40,599 nucleotides of DNA. It comes from Symbiodinium natans. Its lineage: Eukaryota > Sar > Dinophyceae > Suessiales > Symbiodiniaceae. The stretch lies in contig CAJNDS010001028.1 in the NCBI GenBank assembly GCA_905221605.1, forward strand, positions 1 through 40,599, in the 5' to 3' direction. The notes under the pieces are model-generated. The model made no database searches. It was not told where the DNA came from and saw only the letters and a program-made list of their open reading frames with translations. Shown here piece by piece: positions 1 to 11,310 of the stretch. The first letter of the stretch is position 1. Each line of letters starts with the position of its first letter. The position numbers were made by a program, and so were the translations under genes.

Positions 1-629
1 AATCGTATTTCTTCCCTTCTATGATAATCGAGTATATATTCGTGGCATCAAATCGTATTTCTTCCCTTCTATGATAATCGAGCACAAATTGATGATAATA
101 AATCATATTTCTTCCCTTCTGTGACAATCGAATATAAATTGGAGCCAACAAATCGTGTTTCTTCTTTTCTGTGGCAATCGAGCACAAATTGGTGGCAACA
201 AATCGTATTTCTCCCCTTCTGTGATGATCGAGCTCAAATTGGTGGTGGCAATAAATCGTATTTCTTCCCTTCTTTGATAATTGAGCGTAAATTGGTGGCA
301 ATAAATCGTATTTCTTCTTTTCTGTGACAATCGAGCACAAATTGGTGGCAACAAATCGTACTTCTTCTCTTCTGTGACAATCGAGAAGAAATTCGTGGCA
401 TCAAATCGTATTTCTTCCCTGCTATGACAATCGAGCACAAATTGGTTGCAACAAACCGTATTTCTTCCCTTCTGAAACAACCGAGCACAAATTGACAACA
501 AATCGTGTTTCTTCCCTTCTGTGATGATCGAGCACAAATTGTTGACAACGAGTCCCTTTTGTGACAATCGAACACAAATTGGTAAGAACAATTCGTACTT
601 CTTCCCTTCTGAGATAATCGAGCACAAAT
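1..629. repeat. Segmental duplication, left member (partner 3603-4231)
   Basis: This stretch matches 3603-4231 at a constant offset of 3602 bp, including rare variants: CGAGTATATATTCGTGG at the start, TTGATGATAATAAATC, GGTGGTGGCAATAAATC at 241, GAGAAGAAATTCG near 382, and the shortened monomer ACGAGTCCCTTTTG near 548. The shared odd monomers and shared truncations show common descent of the block, not chance similarity of monomers. Similarity fades just after about 629, where the left copy reads AATTGGTGGCAAC and the right copy AGTTGGTGACAGC. Confidence 0.85.
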
Positions 630-1118
630 TGGTGGCAACAAATCGAATTTCTTCCCTTCTGTGACAATCGAGCACAAATTGGCGACAACAAATCGTATTT
701 CTTCCCTTCTGTGACAATCGAGCACAAATTGGTGACAACAAATCGTACTTCTTCCCTTCTATGACAATCGAGCGCAAATTGGTGGCAATAAATCGTACTT
801 CTTCCCTTCGGTGATAATCAATCACAAATTGGTTGCAACAAATCGTACTTCTTCCCTTCTGTGACAATCGAGCACAAATTGGCAACAAATTGTACTTCTT
901 CACTTCTGTGACAATCGAGCACAAATTGGTGGCAACAAATCGTACTTCTTCCCTTCTGTGATATTCGAGCACAAATTGGTGGCAAGAAATCGTACTTTCT
1001 TCCGTTCCGAAACAATCGAGCACAAATTTGTGGCAACAAATCGTCCTTCTTCCCTTCTGTGACAATCGAGCACAAATTGGTGGTAACAAATCGTACTTCT
1101 TCCCTTCTGTGACAATCG

Positions 1119-2165
1119 AGCTCAAATTGGAGTAACAAATCGTATTTCTTCCCTTCTATGGCAATCGAGCGCAAATTGGTGGCAACAAATCGTACTCCTT
1201 CTCTTCTGTGACAATCGAGCACAAATTGGTTGCAACAAATCGTACTTCTTCCCTTCTGTGATAAACGAGCACAAATTGGTGGCAACAAATCGTACTTCTT
1301 CCCTTCTATGACAATGAAGCACAATTTGGTGGCAATAAATAGTACTTCTTCCCTTCTGTGACAATCGAGCACAAATTGGTTGCAACAAATCGTACTTCTT
1401 CCCTTCTATGACAATCGAGTATAAACTCGTGACAACAAATCGAATTTCTTCTCTTCTGTAACAATCGAACACAAATTGGTGGCAACAGATCGTATTTCTT
1501 CTTTTCTGTGACAATCGAGCACAAATTGGTGGCAACAAATCGAATTTCTTCCATTCTGTGACAATCGAGAACAAATTGGCGACAACAAATCATACTTCTT
1601 CCCTTCCGTGACAATCGAGCACAAATTGGCAACAACAAATCGTATTTCTTCCCTTCTGTGACAATCGAGCATAAATTTGTGACAACAAATCGTACTTCTT
1701 CCCTTCTGTGATAATCGAGCGCAAATTGGTGGCAATGAATCGTACTTCTTCCCTTCTGTGATAATCGAGCACAAATTGGTTGCAACAAATCGTACTGTGG
1801 CAACAAATGATACTTCTTCCCTTCTGTGACAATCGAGCACAAATTGTTGGCAACAAATCGTACTTCTTCCCTTCTGTGACAATCGAGCACAAATTTGTGG
1901 CAAGAAACCGTACTTCTTCCCTTCTGTGATATTCGAGCACAAATTGGTGGCAACAAGTCGTACTTATTCCCTTCCGAAACAATCGAGCACAAATTGGTGA
2001 AAAGAAATCGTACTTCTTCCCTTCTGTGACAATCGAGCACAAATTGGTGGCAACAAATCATACTTCTTCCCTTCTGTGATAATCGAGCACAAATTGGTGG
2101 CAACAAATCATACTCCTTCCCTTCTGTGACAATCGAGCTCAAATTGAGGGTTACAAATCGTACTT
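1119..2165. repeat. ~1-kb paralogous block, left member (partner ~5888-6865)
   Basis: The order of unusual monomers is shared with 5888-6865: CTCAAATTGGAGTA, CTATGGCAATCGAGCG, GTACTCCTTCTCTTC, the rare ACAATGAAGCAC, CTGTAACAATCGAACAC, TTCCATTCTGTGAC, GAGAACAAATTGGCGAC, ATTTGTGGCAAGAAACC, and CTCAAATTGAGGGTTAC at the end. The offset moves from 4769 to about 4698 bp through small indels, among them a deletion in this copy near 1795 (GTACTGTGGCAAC) and about 100 extra bp near 1970-2070. Block ends are approximate. Confidence 0.75.
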
Positions 2166-2274
2166 TTTCCCTTCTATGACAATCGAGCACAAATTGGTTG
2201 CAACAAATCGCACTCCTTCCCTTCTGTGATAATCGAGCACAAATTGGTGGCAACAAATCGTACTTCTTCCCTTC

Positions 2275-2640
2275 TATGACAATGAAGCACAGATTGGTGG
2301 CAATAAATAGTACTTCTTCCTTCTGTGACAATCGAGCACAAATTGGTTGCAACAAATCGTACTTCTTCCCTTCTATGACAATCGAGTATAAACTCGTGAC
2401 AACAAATCGAATTTCTTCCCTTCTGTAACAATCGAACACAAATTGGTGGCAACAAATCGTATTTCTTCTTTTCTGTGACAATCGAGCACAAATTGGTGGC
2501 AACAAATCGAACTTCTTCCATTCTGTGACAATCGAGAACAAATTGGTGACAACATATCGTACTTCTTCCCTTCTGTGACAATCGAGCACAAATTGGCGAC
2601 AACAAATCGTCTTTCTTCCCTTCTGTGACAATCGAGCACA
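2275..2640. repeat. Local duplication of ~1307-1672 (offset 968 bp)
   Basis: This stretch repeats the monomer order seen from about 1307: ACAATGAAGCAC, GCAATAAATAGTAC, the inverted-repeat monomer CGAGTATAAACTCG, CTGTAACAATCGAACAC, and TTCCATTCTGTGAC with GAGAACAAATTGG. A related series recurs from about 5170 to 5400 with one monomer fewer. It shows an older ~1-kb repeat layer in the left part of the array. Confidence 0.7.
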
Positions 2641-3020
2641 ATTTGGTGACAACAAATCGTACTTCTTGCCTTCTATGACAATCGAGCGCAAATTGGTGGC
2701 AATAAATCGTACTTCTTCCCTTCTGTGACAATCGAGCACAAATTGGTTGCAACAAATCGTACTTCTTCCCTTCTGTGACAATCGAGCACAAATTGGCAAC
2801 AAATCGTACTTCTTCCCTTCTGTGACAATCGAGCACAAATTGGTGGCAACAAATCGTACTTCTTCCTTTCTGTGATATTCGAGCACAAATTGGTGGCAAG
2901 AAATCGTACTTTCTTCCCTTCCGAAACAATCGAGCACAAATCGGTGAAAAGAAATCGTACTTCTTCCCTTCTGTGACAATCGAGCACAAATTGGCGGCAA
3001 CAAATCGTACTTCTTCCCTT
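2580..3020. repeat. Three-way repeated block (also ~660-1100 and ~5335-5880)
   Basis: Three places share the same series: a monomer with GAGCGCAAATTGGTGGCAATAAAT, one with TTGGTTGCAAC, a short monomer AATTGGCAACAAATCG, then GTGATATTCGAGC, GGCAAGAAATCG and a CCGAAACAATCG monomer. The copies are near 660-1100, 2580-3020 and 5335-5880. A single extra T gives GTACTTTCTTCC in the first two and is absent at about 5665. Ends are approximate. Confidence 0.7.
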
Positions 3021-3602
3021 CTGTGACAATCGAACGCAAATTGGAGGCAATAAATCGTATTTCTTCCCTTCTATGACAATCGAACACAAATCGATAGCAA
3101 CAAATCGTATTTCTTCCCTTCTGTGACAATCGAGCATAAATTGGTTGCAAGAAATGGATCTTCTTCCCTTCTGAAATATTCGAGCACAAATTGAAGAAAA
3201 TATATCGAATTTCTTCCCTTCTATGGTAATCGAGTATAAATTGGTGTCAATAAATCTTTCCTTTTATTTTCTGTGACAATCGAACTCAAATTGAAGGCAA
3301 CAAATCGTATTTCTTCCCTTCCATGATTATCGAGCACAAACTGGTGACAACAAATCATTTTTCTTCCCTTCTGTGACAATCGAGCTCAAATTGGTGTCAA
3401 CAAACAAATCATATTTCTTCCCTTCTATGATAATCGAGCATAAATTGTCACTAAATCATGTTGCTTCCCTTCTATGGCAATCGAGCAGAATTGGTGGTAT
3501 CAAATCGTATTTCCTCCCTTCTCTGACAATCGAACATAAATTGAAGGCAACAAATCGTGTTTCTTCCCTTCTTTGGCAATCGAGCACAAAATGATGGTAG
3601 CA

Positions 3603-4231
3603 AATCGTATTTCTTCCCTTCCATGATAATCGAGTATATATTCGTGGCATCAAATCGTATTTCTTCCTTTCTATGATAATCGAGCACAAATTGATGATAA
3701 TAAATCATATTTCTTCCCTTCTGTGACAATCGAATATAAATTGGAGCCAACAAATCGTGTTTCTTCTTTTCTGTGGCAATCGAGCACAAATTGGTGGCAA
3801 CAAATCGTATTTCTCCCCTTCTGTGATGATCGAGCTCAAATTGGTGGTGGCAATAAATCATATTTCTTCCCTTCTATGATAATTGAGCGTAAATTGGCGG
3901 CAATAAATCGTATTTCTTCTTTTCTGTGACAATCGAGCACAAATTGGTGGCAACAAATCGTACTTCTTCTCTTCTGTGACAATCGAGAAGAAATTCGTGG
4001 CATCAAATCGTATTTCTTCCCCGCTGTGACAATCGAGCACAAATTGGTTGCAACAAACCGTATTTCTTCCCTTCTGAAACAACCGAGCACAAATTGACAA
4101 CAAATCGTGTTTCTTCCCTTCTGTGATGATCGAGCACAAATTGTCGACAACGAGTCCCTTTTGTGACAATCGAACACAAATTGGTAAGAACCACTCGTAC
4201 TTCTTCCCTTCTGAGATAATCGAGCACAAGT
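3603..4231. repeat. Segmental duplication, right member (partner 1-629)
   Basis: This is the second copy of the block at 1-629, offset 3602 bp, with a few substitutions (for example CCATGATAATCG for CTATGATAATCG near the start and TTGTCGACAACG for TTGTTGACAACG near 4141). The part around 3705-3920 is also related to 9895-10105, inside the segment present only in HOR copy 1. Confidence 0.85.
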
Positions 4232-4563
4232 TGGTGACAGCAAATCGTATTTCTTCCCTTGATGACAATCGAGAACAAATTGAAGACAACAAATCATATT
4301 TCTTCCCTTCCGTGACAATCGAGCACAAATTGGCGGCAACAAATCGTACTTCTTCCCTTCTGTGACAATCGAGCAAAAATTGGTGGCAACAAATCGTATT
4401 TCTTCCCTTCTGTGACAATCGAGCACAAATTGGTGGTATTAAATCGTATTTCTTGCCTTCTATGATAATCGAATATAAATTCGTGGCATCGAATCATATT
4501 TCTTCCCTTCTTTGACAATCGAGCACAAATTGATGGTATTAAATCGTATTTCTTCCCTTCTAT

Positions 4564-4615
4564 GACAATCGGGCACAATCGAGCACGATCGAGCACAATC
4601 GAGCACAATCGAATA
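4564..4615. repeat. 10-bp micro-tandem (CAATCGAGCA) inside a monomer
   Basis: Five consecutive 10-bp units (CAATCGGGCA, CAATCGAGCA with one GATC variant) replace the normal single copy. Shorter two- or three-unit expansions occur at 12050-12080 (copies at 21529, 31008, 40487), 13082-13113 (22561, 32040), 16222-16245 (25701, 35180) and 18446-18470 (27925, 37404). These look like replication slippage at one point of the monomer. Confidence 0.85.
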
Positions 4616-5887
4616 CAAATTGGTGACAACAAATCGTACTTCTTCCCTTCTGTGATAATGGAGCGCAAATTGGAGGCAACAAATCGTACTTCTTCCCTTC
4701 TGTGACAATCGAGTTCAAATTGGTGGCAACAAGTCATATTTCTTCCCTTCTGTGACAATCGAGCACCAATTGGTGGCAACAAATCACATTTCTTCCCTTC
4801 TGTGTCAACCGAGCACAAATTGGCAACAAATCGTACTCCTTCCCTTCTGTGACAATCGAGCTCAAATTGAAGGTAACAGATCGTATTTCTTCCCTTCTAT
4901 GACAATCGAGCGCAAATTGGTGGCAACAAATCGTACTCCTTCCCTTCTGTGACAATCGAGCACAAATTGGTGGCAACAAATCGCACTTCTTCCCTTCTGT
5001 GACAATCGAGCACAAATTGGTGGCAACAAATCGTAGTTCTTCCCTTCTATGACAATCGATAAATCGTGTTTCTTTCCTTCTGTGACAATCGAGCACAAGT
5101 TGGTTGCAACAAACCGCGCTTCTTCCCTTCTGTGACAATCGGGCACAAATTGGTGGCAATAAATCGTACTTCTTTTTTGTATGACAATCGAGTATGAACT
5201 CGTGACAACAAATCGAATTTCTTCCCTTTTGTAACAATCGAACACAAATTGGTGGCAACAAATCGTATTTCTTCCCTTCTGTGACAATCGAGAACAAATT
5301 GGTGACAACATATCGTACTTCTTCCCTTCTGTGACAATCGAGCACAAATTGGCGACAACAAATCGTATTTCTTCCCTTCTGTGACAATCGAGCACAAATT
5401 GGTGACAACAAATCGTACTTCTTCCCTTCTATGACAATCGAGCGCAAATTGATGGCAATAAATCGTACTTCTTCCCTTCTGTGATAATCGAGCACAAAAT
5501 GGTTGCAACAAATCGTACTTCTTCCCTTCTGTGACAACCGAGCACAAATTGGCAACAAATCGTACTTCTTCCCTTCTGTGACAATCGAGCACAAATTGGT
5601 GGCAACAAATCGTACTTCTTCCCTTCTGTGATATTCGAGCACAAATTGGTGGCAAGAAATCGTACTTCTTCCCTTCCGAAACAATCGAGCACAAATTGGT
5701 GGCAAGAAATCGTACTTCTTCCCTTCTGTGACAGTCGAGCACAAATTGGTGGCAACAAATCATACTTCTTCCCTTCTGTGATAATCGAGCACAAATTGGC
5801 GACAACAAATCGTATTTCTTCCCTTCTGTGACAATCGAGCACAAATTGGTGACAACAAATCGTACTTCTTCCCTTCTGTGACAATCG

Positions 5888-6865
5888 AGCTCAAATTGGA
5901 GTAGCAAATCGTATTTCTTCCCTTCTATGGCAATCGAGCGCAAATTGGTGGCAACAAATCGTACTCCTTCTCTTCTGTGACAATCGAGCACAAATTGGTT
6001 GCAACAAATCGTACTTCTTCCCTTCTGTGATAATCGAGCACAAATTGGTGGCAACAAATCGTGTTTCTTCGCTTCTATGACAATGAAGCACAAATTGGTG
6101 GCAATAAAAAGTACTTCTTCCCTTCTGTGACAATCGAGCACAAATTGGTTGCAACAAATCGTACTTCTTCCCTTCTGTGACAACCGAGCACAAATTGGCA
6201 ACAAATCGTACTTCTTCCCTTCTGTAACAATCGAACACAAATTGGTGGCAACAAATCGTATTTCTTCTTTTCTGTGACAGTCGAGCACAAATTGGTGACA
6301 ACAAATCGAATTTCTTCCATTCTGTGACAATCGAGAACAAATTGGCGACAACAAATCGTACTTCTTCCCTTCCGTGACAATCGAGCACAAATTGGCAACA
6401 ACAAATCGTATTTCTTGCCTTCTGTGACAATCGAGCACAAATTTGTGACAACAAATCGTATTTCTTCCCTTCTGTGACAATCGAGCGCAAATTGGTGGCA
6501 ATAAATCGTACTTCTTCCCTTCTGTGATAATCGAGCACAAATTGGTTGCAACAAATCGTACTTCTTCCCTTCTGTGACAATCTAGCACAAATTGGTGGCA
6601 ACAAATCATACTTCTTCCCTTCTGTGACAATCGAGCAACAATTGGTGGCAACAAATCGTACTTCTTCCCTTCTGTGATTTTCGAGCACCAATTTGTGGCA
6701 AGAAACCGTACTTCTTCCCTTCTGTGATATTCGAGCACAAATTGGTGGCAACAAATCATACTTCTTCCCTTCTGTGATAATCGAGCACAAATTGGTGGCA
6801 ACAAACCATACTTCTTCCCTTCTGTGACAATCGAGCTCAAATTGAGGGTTACAAATCGTATTTCT
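5888..6865. repeat. ~1-kb paralogous block, right member (partner ~1119-2165)
   Basis: This is the partner of the block at 1119-2165, carrying the same series of rare monomers, including ACAATGAAGCAC at 6080 and CTCAAATTGAGGGTTAC at 6836. It contains the full monomer that is truncated in the left member near 1795. A third partial member begins near 2275 (ACAATGAAGC at 2279 against 1311, offset 968). Confidence 0.75.
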
Positions 6866-7599
6866 TCCCTTCTATGACAATCGAGCGCAAATTGGTGGCA
6901 ACAAATCGTACTTCTTGCCTTCTGTGACAATCGAGCACAAATTGGTGACACCAAATCGTACTTCTTCCCTTCGGTGATAATCGAGCACAAATTGGTGGCA
7001 ACAAATCGTACTTATTCCCTTCTATAACAATCGAGCACAAATTGGTGGCAACAAATCATACTTCTCCCCTTCTGTAACATTCGAGCACGAATTGGTGGCA
7101 ACAAACCGTACTTCTTCCCTTCTGTGACAATCGAGCACAAATTGCTGGCAATAAATCGTATTTCTTCCCTTCTGTAACAATCGAATACAAATTGGTGGCA
7201 ACATACTTCTTCCCTTCTGTGATAATCGAGCACAAGTTGGTGGCAATGAATCGTACTTCTTCCCTTCTGTGACAATCGAGCACAAATTGGTGGCAAGAAA
7301 TCGTACTTCTTCCCTTCTGTGACAATCGAGCACAAATTGGTGGCAAGAAATCGTACTTCTTCCCTTCAGTGATAATCGAGCACAAAGTGGTGGTGGCAAT
7401 AAATCGTACTTCTTCCCTTCTGTGACAATCGAGCACAAAATGGTGGCAACAAATCATACTTCTTCCCTTCTATGATAATCGAGCACAAATTGATGGCAAC
7501 AAATCGTACTTCTTCCCTTCTCTGATAATCGAGCACAAATTGGTGGCAACAAATCGTACTTCTTCCTTTCAATAATAATCGAGCATATTTTGGTGACAA

Positions 7600-8310
7600 C
7601 AAATCATATCTCTTCCCTTCTATGCCTTCTGTAATATTCGAGCACAAAATGGTGGCAACAAATCGTATTTCTTCCTTTCTGTGAAAATCGAGCACAAATT
7701 GGTGGCAACAAAGCGTATTTCTTCCCTTCTGACAAAATCAAGCACAAATTGGCGGCAACAAATCGTACTTCTTCCCTTCTGTGACAATCGAACACAAATT
7801 GGTGGCAAGAAATCGTATTTCTTCCCTTCTGTGACAATCGAGCACAAATTGGTGACAACAAATCGTTCTTCTTCCCTTCTATGAGATTCGAGCTCAAATT
7901 GGTGGCGACAAATCATTCTTCTTCCCTTCTCTGATAATCGATTGCAAATTGGTTATATCAATTCGTATTTTTTCCTTCTATGACAATCGAGCACAAATTG
8001 GAAGCAACAAATCGCATTTCTTCCCTTCTGTGACAATCGAATACAAATTGGAGACAGCAAATCTTTTTTCTTCTCTTCTGAAACAATCGAGTATAAATTG
8101 GCAACAAATCGTATTTTTTCCCTTCTGAGATAATCGAGCACAAGTTGATGACAACAAATCCTTTCTATGACCATCGACCACCAATTGGTGACACTAAATC
8201 GCATTTCTTCGCTTCTAAGATAATCGAGCCCAAATTGGAGACAAAAAACAATTCTTTTTCCCTTCTGAAATAATCGAACACAAATTGGTGAAATCAAATC
8301 GTATTCTTCC
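7600..8310. repeat. Diverged ancestral block, member A (not part of the HOR)
   Basis: This member shares a series of odd monomers with 8640-9300, 10640-11300 and, more weakly, 13300-13640: CTTCTATGCCTTCTG near 7619, an imperfect palindromic monomer at 7945-7963 (AAATTGGTTATATCAATT), a GAAACAATCGAGTATAAATTGGC monomer near 8080, a shortened monomer with AAATCCTTTCTATG, and CCAATTGGTGACACTAAATC with GACACTAAAT at 8190. The shared truncations mark common ancestry. Confidence 0.7.
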
Positions 8311-8639
8311 CTTGCAAAATAATCGTCATCAAATTTGTGACAACAAATCGAATTTCATCTCTTCTGTGGCAATCGAGCATAAATTATTGACAACAAATCG
8401 TATTTCTTCCCTTTCATGATAATCGAGCACAAAATGGAGGCAATGAATCGAACTTCTTCCCTTCTACGACAATCGAGCATAAATTGAAGGCAACATATCG
8501 TTCTTCTTGCCTTCTATGATAATCGAGCACAAAGCGATGACAACAAATCGCATTACTTGCCTTCTCTGATAATCGAACACAAATTGGTGGCAATGAATCG
8601 TATTTCTTCCCTTCAATAGTAATCGAGCATAAATTGATG

Positions 8640-9310
8640 ACAATAAATCATATCTCTTCCCTTCTATGTCTTCTATGATATTCGAACACAAAATGGTAGC
8701 AACAAATCATATTTCTTCTTTTCTGTGACAATCGAGCACAAATTGATGGCATCAAATCGTATTTCTTCCCTTCTGAAAAAATCGACCACAAATTGGTGAC
8801 AACAGATCGTATTTCTTCCCTTCTGTGACAATCGAGCACAAATTGATGGCAAGAAATCGTTCTCTTCCCTTCTGTGATAATCGAACACAAATTGATGGCA
8901 ACAAATCATTCTTCTTCCCTTCTATGAGAATCGAGCACAAATTGGTGGCAACAAATCATTCTTCTCTCCTTCTCTGATAATCGATTTCTAATTGATTATA
9001 TCAATTCGTATTTCTTCCCTTCTATGATAATCGAGCACAAATTGGTAACAACAGATCGTCTTTCTATCCTTCTATGACAATCGAACACAAATTGGAGGAA
9101 ATACATCCTTTTTCTTGTCTTCTGAAAGAATCGAATATAAATTGGCAACAAATCGTATTTCTCCCCTTCTATGATAATCGAGCACAAATTGATGACATGA
9201 AATCCCTTCTATAATAATCGACCACCAATTCGTGACACTAAATTGTATTTCTTCCCTTCTAACATAATCGAGCTCAAATTGGTGACAAAAAAGATCTTAT
9301 TCCCTTCTGA
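8640..9310. repeat. Diverged ancestral block, member B (copies 2-4: 18983, 28462, 37941)
   Basis: Same order of landmark monomers as member A: CTTCTATGTCTTCTATG near 8660, a perfect palindrome at 8990-9006, GAAAGAATCGAATATAAATT near 9123, the shortened AAATCCCTTCTATAATAATC, GACACTAAAT at 9234, and TTGGTGACAAAAAAG before AGATCT at 9292. The distance from member A, by the GACACTAAAT anchor, is 1044 bp. The HOR left boundary at 8652 falls at the beginning of this block. Confidence 0.7.
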
Positions 9311-9614
9311 GATAATCGAGCACAAATTGGTGGCAATAAATCGTATTTCTTCCCTTCTGTGACAATCGAGCACAAATTGGTGACAACAAATCGTTCTTCT
9401 TGCTTCTTCTATGAGATTCGAGCTCAAATTGGTGAAGACAATGAATCGTATCTCTTCCCTTCTATGCTAATCGACCACAAATTGGTGGCATCAAATCGTA
9501 CCCCCCCACTTCTGTGACAATCGAGTACAAATTGGTGGCAATCAATCATACTTCTTCCCTTCTGTGACAATCGAGCGCAAATTGGTGGCAACAAGTCATA
9601 TTTCTTCCCTTCTG

Positions 9615-10466
9615 TGACAATCGAGCACCAATTGGTGGCAACAAATCACATTTCTTCCCTTCTGTGACAATCGAGCAAAGTTGGTGGTATCAAATCGTAT
9701 TTCCTCCCTTCTGTGACAATCGAGCATAAATTGAAGGTAACAGATCGTATTTCTTCCCTTCTTTGGCAATCGAGCTCAAATTGGTGGCAACAAATCGTAC
9801 TCCTTCCCTTCTGTGACAATCGAGCACAAATTGGTGGCAACAAATCGCACTTCTTCTCTTCTGTGATAATCGAGAACTAATTGGTGACAATAAATCATAT
9901 TTCTTCCCTTCTGTGACAATCGAATACAAATTGGAGGCAACAAATCGTATTTTTTCTTTTCTGTGGCAATCGAGCACAAATTGGTGGCAACAAATCGTAT
10001 TTCTCCCCTTCTGTGATAATCGAGCTCAAATTGGTGGTGGCAATTAATATATTTCTTCCATTCTATGATAATTGAGCGTAAATTGGTGGCAATAAATCGT
10101 ATTTCTGGCCCTTCCGTGACAATCGAGCACAAATTGATGGCAACAAATCGTACTTCTTCCCTTCTCTGATAATCGAGCACAAATTGGTGGCAACAAATCG
10201 TACTTCTTCCCTTCTATGAGAACCGAGCTCAAATTGGCGACAACAAATCGTACTTCTTTCCTTCTGTGACAATCGAGCACAAATTGGTGACAACAAATCG
10301 TATTTCTTCCCTTGCAAAATAATCATCATCAAATTGGTGGCAACAAATCGAATTTCGTCTCTTCTGTGGCAATCGAGCATAAATTGGTGACAACAACTCG
10401 TTTTTCTTCCCTTTTGTGATAATCGAGCACAAAATGGGTGCAACAAATCGAACTTCTTCCCTTCTG
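9615..10466. repeat. 852-bp (about 17-monomer) segment present only in HOR copy 1
   Basis: Copies 2, 3 and 4 lack this stretch: in them CAAGTCATATTTCTTCCC runs straight into CTTCTGCGACAATCG (near 19934 in copy 2). The segment is a patchwork of left-array sequence. Its start resembles 4731-4810 (GAGCACCAATTGG, AAATCACATTTC). About 9684-9780 resembles 3493-3590 (GGTGGTATCAAATCG, CTTTGGCAATCG). About 9731-9850 resembles 4866-4990. About 9895-10105 resembles 105-315 and 3707-3920 (GGTGGTGGCAA at 10033). Its length is close to a whole number of monomers, as expected from in-register unequal exchange. Ends are uncertain by about 20 bp because of homology at the joint. Confidence 0.88.
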
Positions 10467-10639
10467 CGACAATCGAGCACAAATTGATGGCAAGAAATCG
10501 TTCTTCTTCCCTTCTATGATAATCAAGCAAAATTGATGGCAACAAATCGTACTTCTTCCCTTCTCTGATAATCGAGCACAAGTTGGTGGCAATAAATCGT
10601 ACTTCTTCCCTTCAATAATAATCGAGCATAAATTGGTGA

Positions 10640-11310
10640 CAACAAATCATATTTCTTGCCTTCTATGTCTTCTGTGATACTCGAGCACAAAATGGTGGCA
10701 ACAAATCGTATTTTGTTTCTTTTCTGTGACAATCGAGCACAAATTGGTGCCAACAAATCGTACTTCTTCCCTTCTGTGATAATCGAGTACAAATTAGTGG
10801 CAACAAATTGTATTTCTTCAATTCTGTGACAATCGAGCACAAATTGATGGCAAGAAATCGTATTTCTTGCCTTCTGTGACAATCCAGCACAAATTGGTGA
10901 TAACAAATCGTTCTTCTTCCTTTCTATGAGAATCGAGCACAAATTGGTGGCAACAAATCATTCTTCTTCCCTTCTCTGACAATCGGTTTCAAATTGATTA
11001 TATCAATTTGTTTTTTTTCCCTTCTATGACAATCGAGCACAAATTGCTAACAACAGATCGTATTTCTTCCCTTCTGTGACAATCGAACACAAATTGGAGG
11101 CAGCAAATCTGAATTCTTCCCTTCTGAAACAATCGAATATAAATTGGCAATAAATCATATTTCTTGCCTTGTTGAGAATCGAGCACAAATTGATGACAAC
11201 AAATCCCTTCTATATCAATCGACGACCAATTGGTGACACTAAATCGTATTTCTTCCCTTCTAAGATAATCGAGCCCAAATTGGTGACAAAAACAAGATCT
11301 TTTTCCCTTC
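10640..11310. repeat. Diverged ancestral block, member C (repeated at +9479 in each HOR copy)
   Basis: Landmarks in order: CTTCTATGTCTTCTGTG near 10662, the longest palindrome at 10990-11010, GAATTC at 11111, GAAACAATCGAATATAAATT near 11127, the shortened AAATCCCTTCTATATC, GACACTAAAT at 11235 (2001 bp from member B), and AACAAGATCT near 11291. Copies 2, 3 and 4 hold it at about 20119, 29598 and 39077. Confidence 0.7.
10990..11010. repeat. AT-rich perfect inverted repeat, 9-bp arms
   Basis: The arms CAAATTGAT and ATCAATTTG flank a TAT spacer and are perfect reverse complements; a T8 run follows at 11011-11018. Copies lie at 20469-20489, 29948-29968 and 39427-39447. A shorter version (arms AATTGAT and ATCAATT) is at 8990-9006, with copies at 19321, 28800 and 38279. 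It is a possible cruciform or hairpin element; no function is shown. Confidence 0.85.

Larger units (their letters stand above)
1..8651. repeat. Heterogeneous left part of the array, outside the 9479-bp HOR
   Basis: Here neighbouring monomers differ at many sites and no segment repeats with the 9479-bp period. Older segmental duplications are visible instead (listed separately). Variants such as GTGGCATC, TTGATGATAATAAAT, GGTGGTGGCAA and GAAGAAATTCG are frequent. The region holds no gene; long minus-strand open frames, the longest at 5047-6990, follow from the stop-free monomer. The higher divergence fits an array flank or an older layer that escaped the latest amplification, but the window does not reach a unique flank that would prove an edge. 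Confidence 0.85.

Noticed and set aside
121-327. Plus-strand open frames of 60-112 codons
   Set aside because: They arise where a variant monomer loses its TGA (for example CTGTGGC or CTATGGC in place of CTGTGAC). The same satellite sequence is read in another frame; no gene features are present.
5047-6990. A 647-codon minus-strand open frame and many others of 100-300 codons, with a regular 50-residue repeat
   Set aside because: They follow from the stop-free minus strand of the 50-bp monomer, overlap in several frames, begin at arbitrary variant ATGs and end at random variants. No domain, signal or codon-biased stretch is visible.
9501-9507. C7 run as a sequencing error
   Set aside because: The run is present with the same length in all four HOR copies (19832, 29311, 38790), so it is an inherited variant, although a systematic homopolymer error cannot be excluded from sequence alone.
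10990-11018. Intrinsic terminator: inverted repeat followed by T8
   Set aside because: The stem is AT-rich with a 3-nt loop, there is no gene to terminate, and the setting is a satellite. It is kept only as a palindromic variant monomer.
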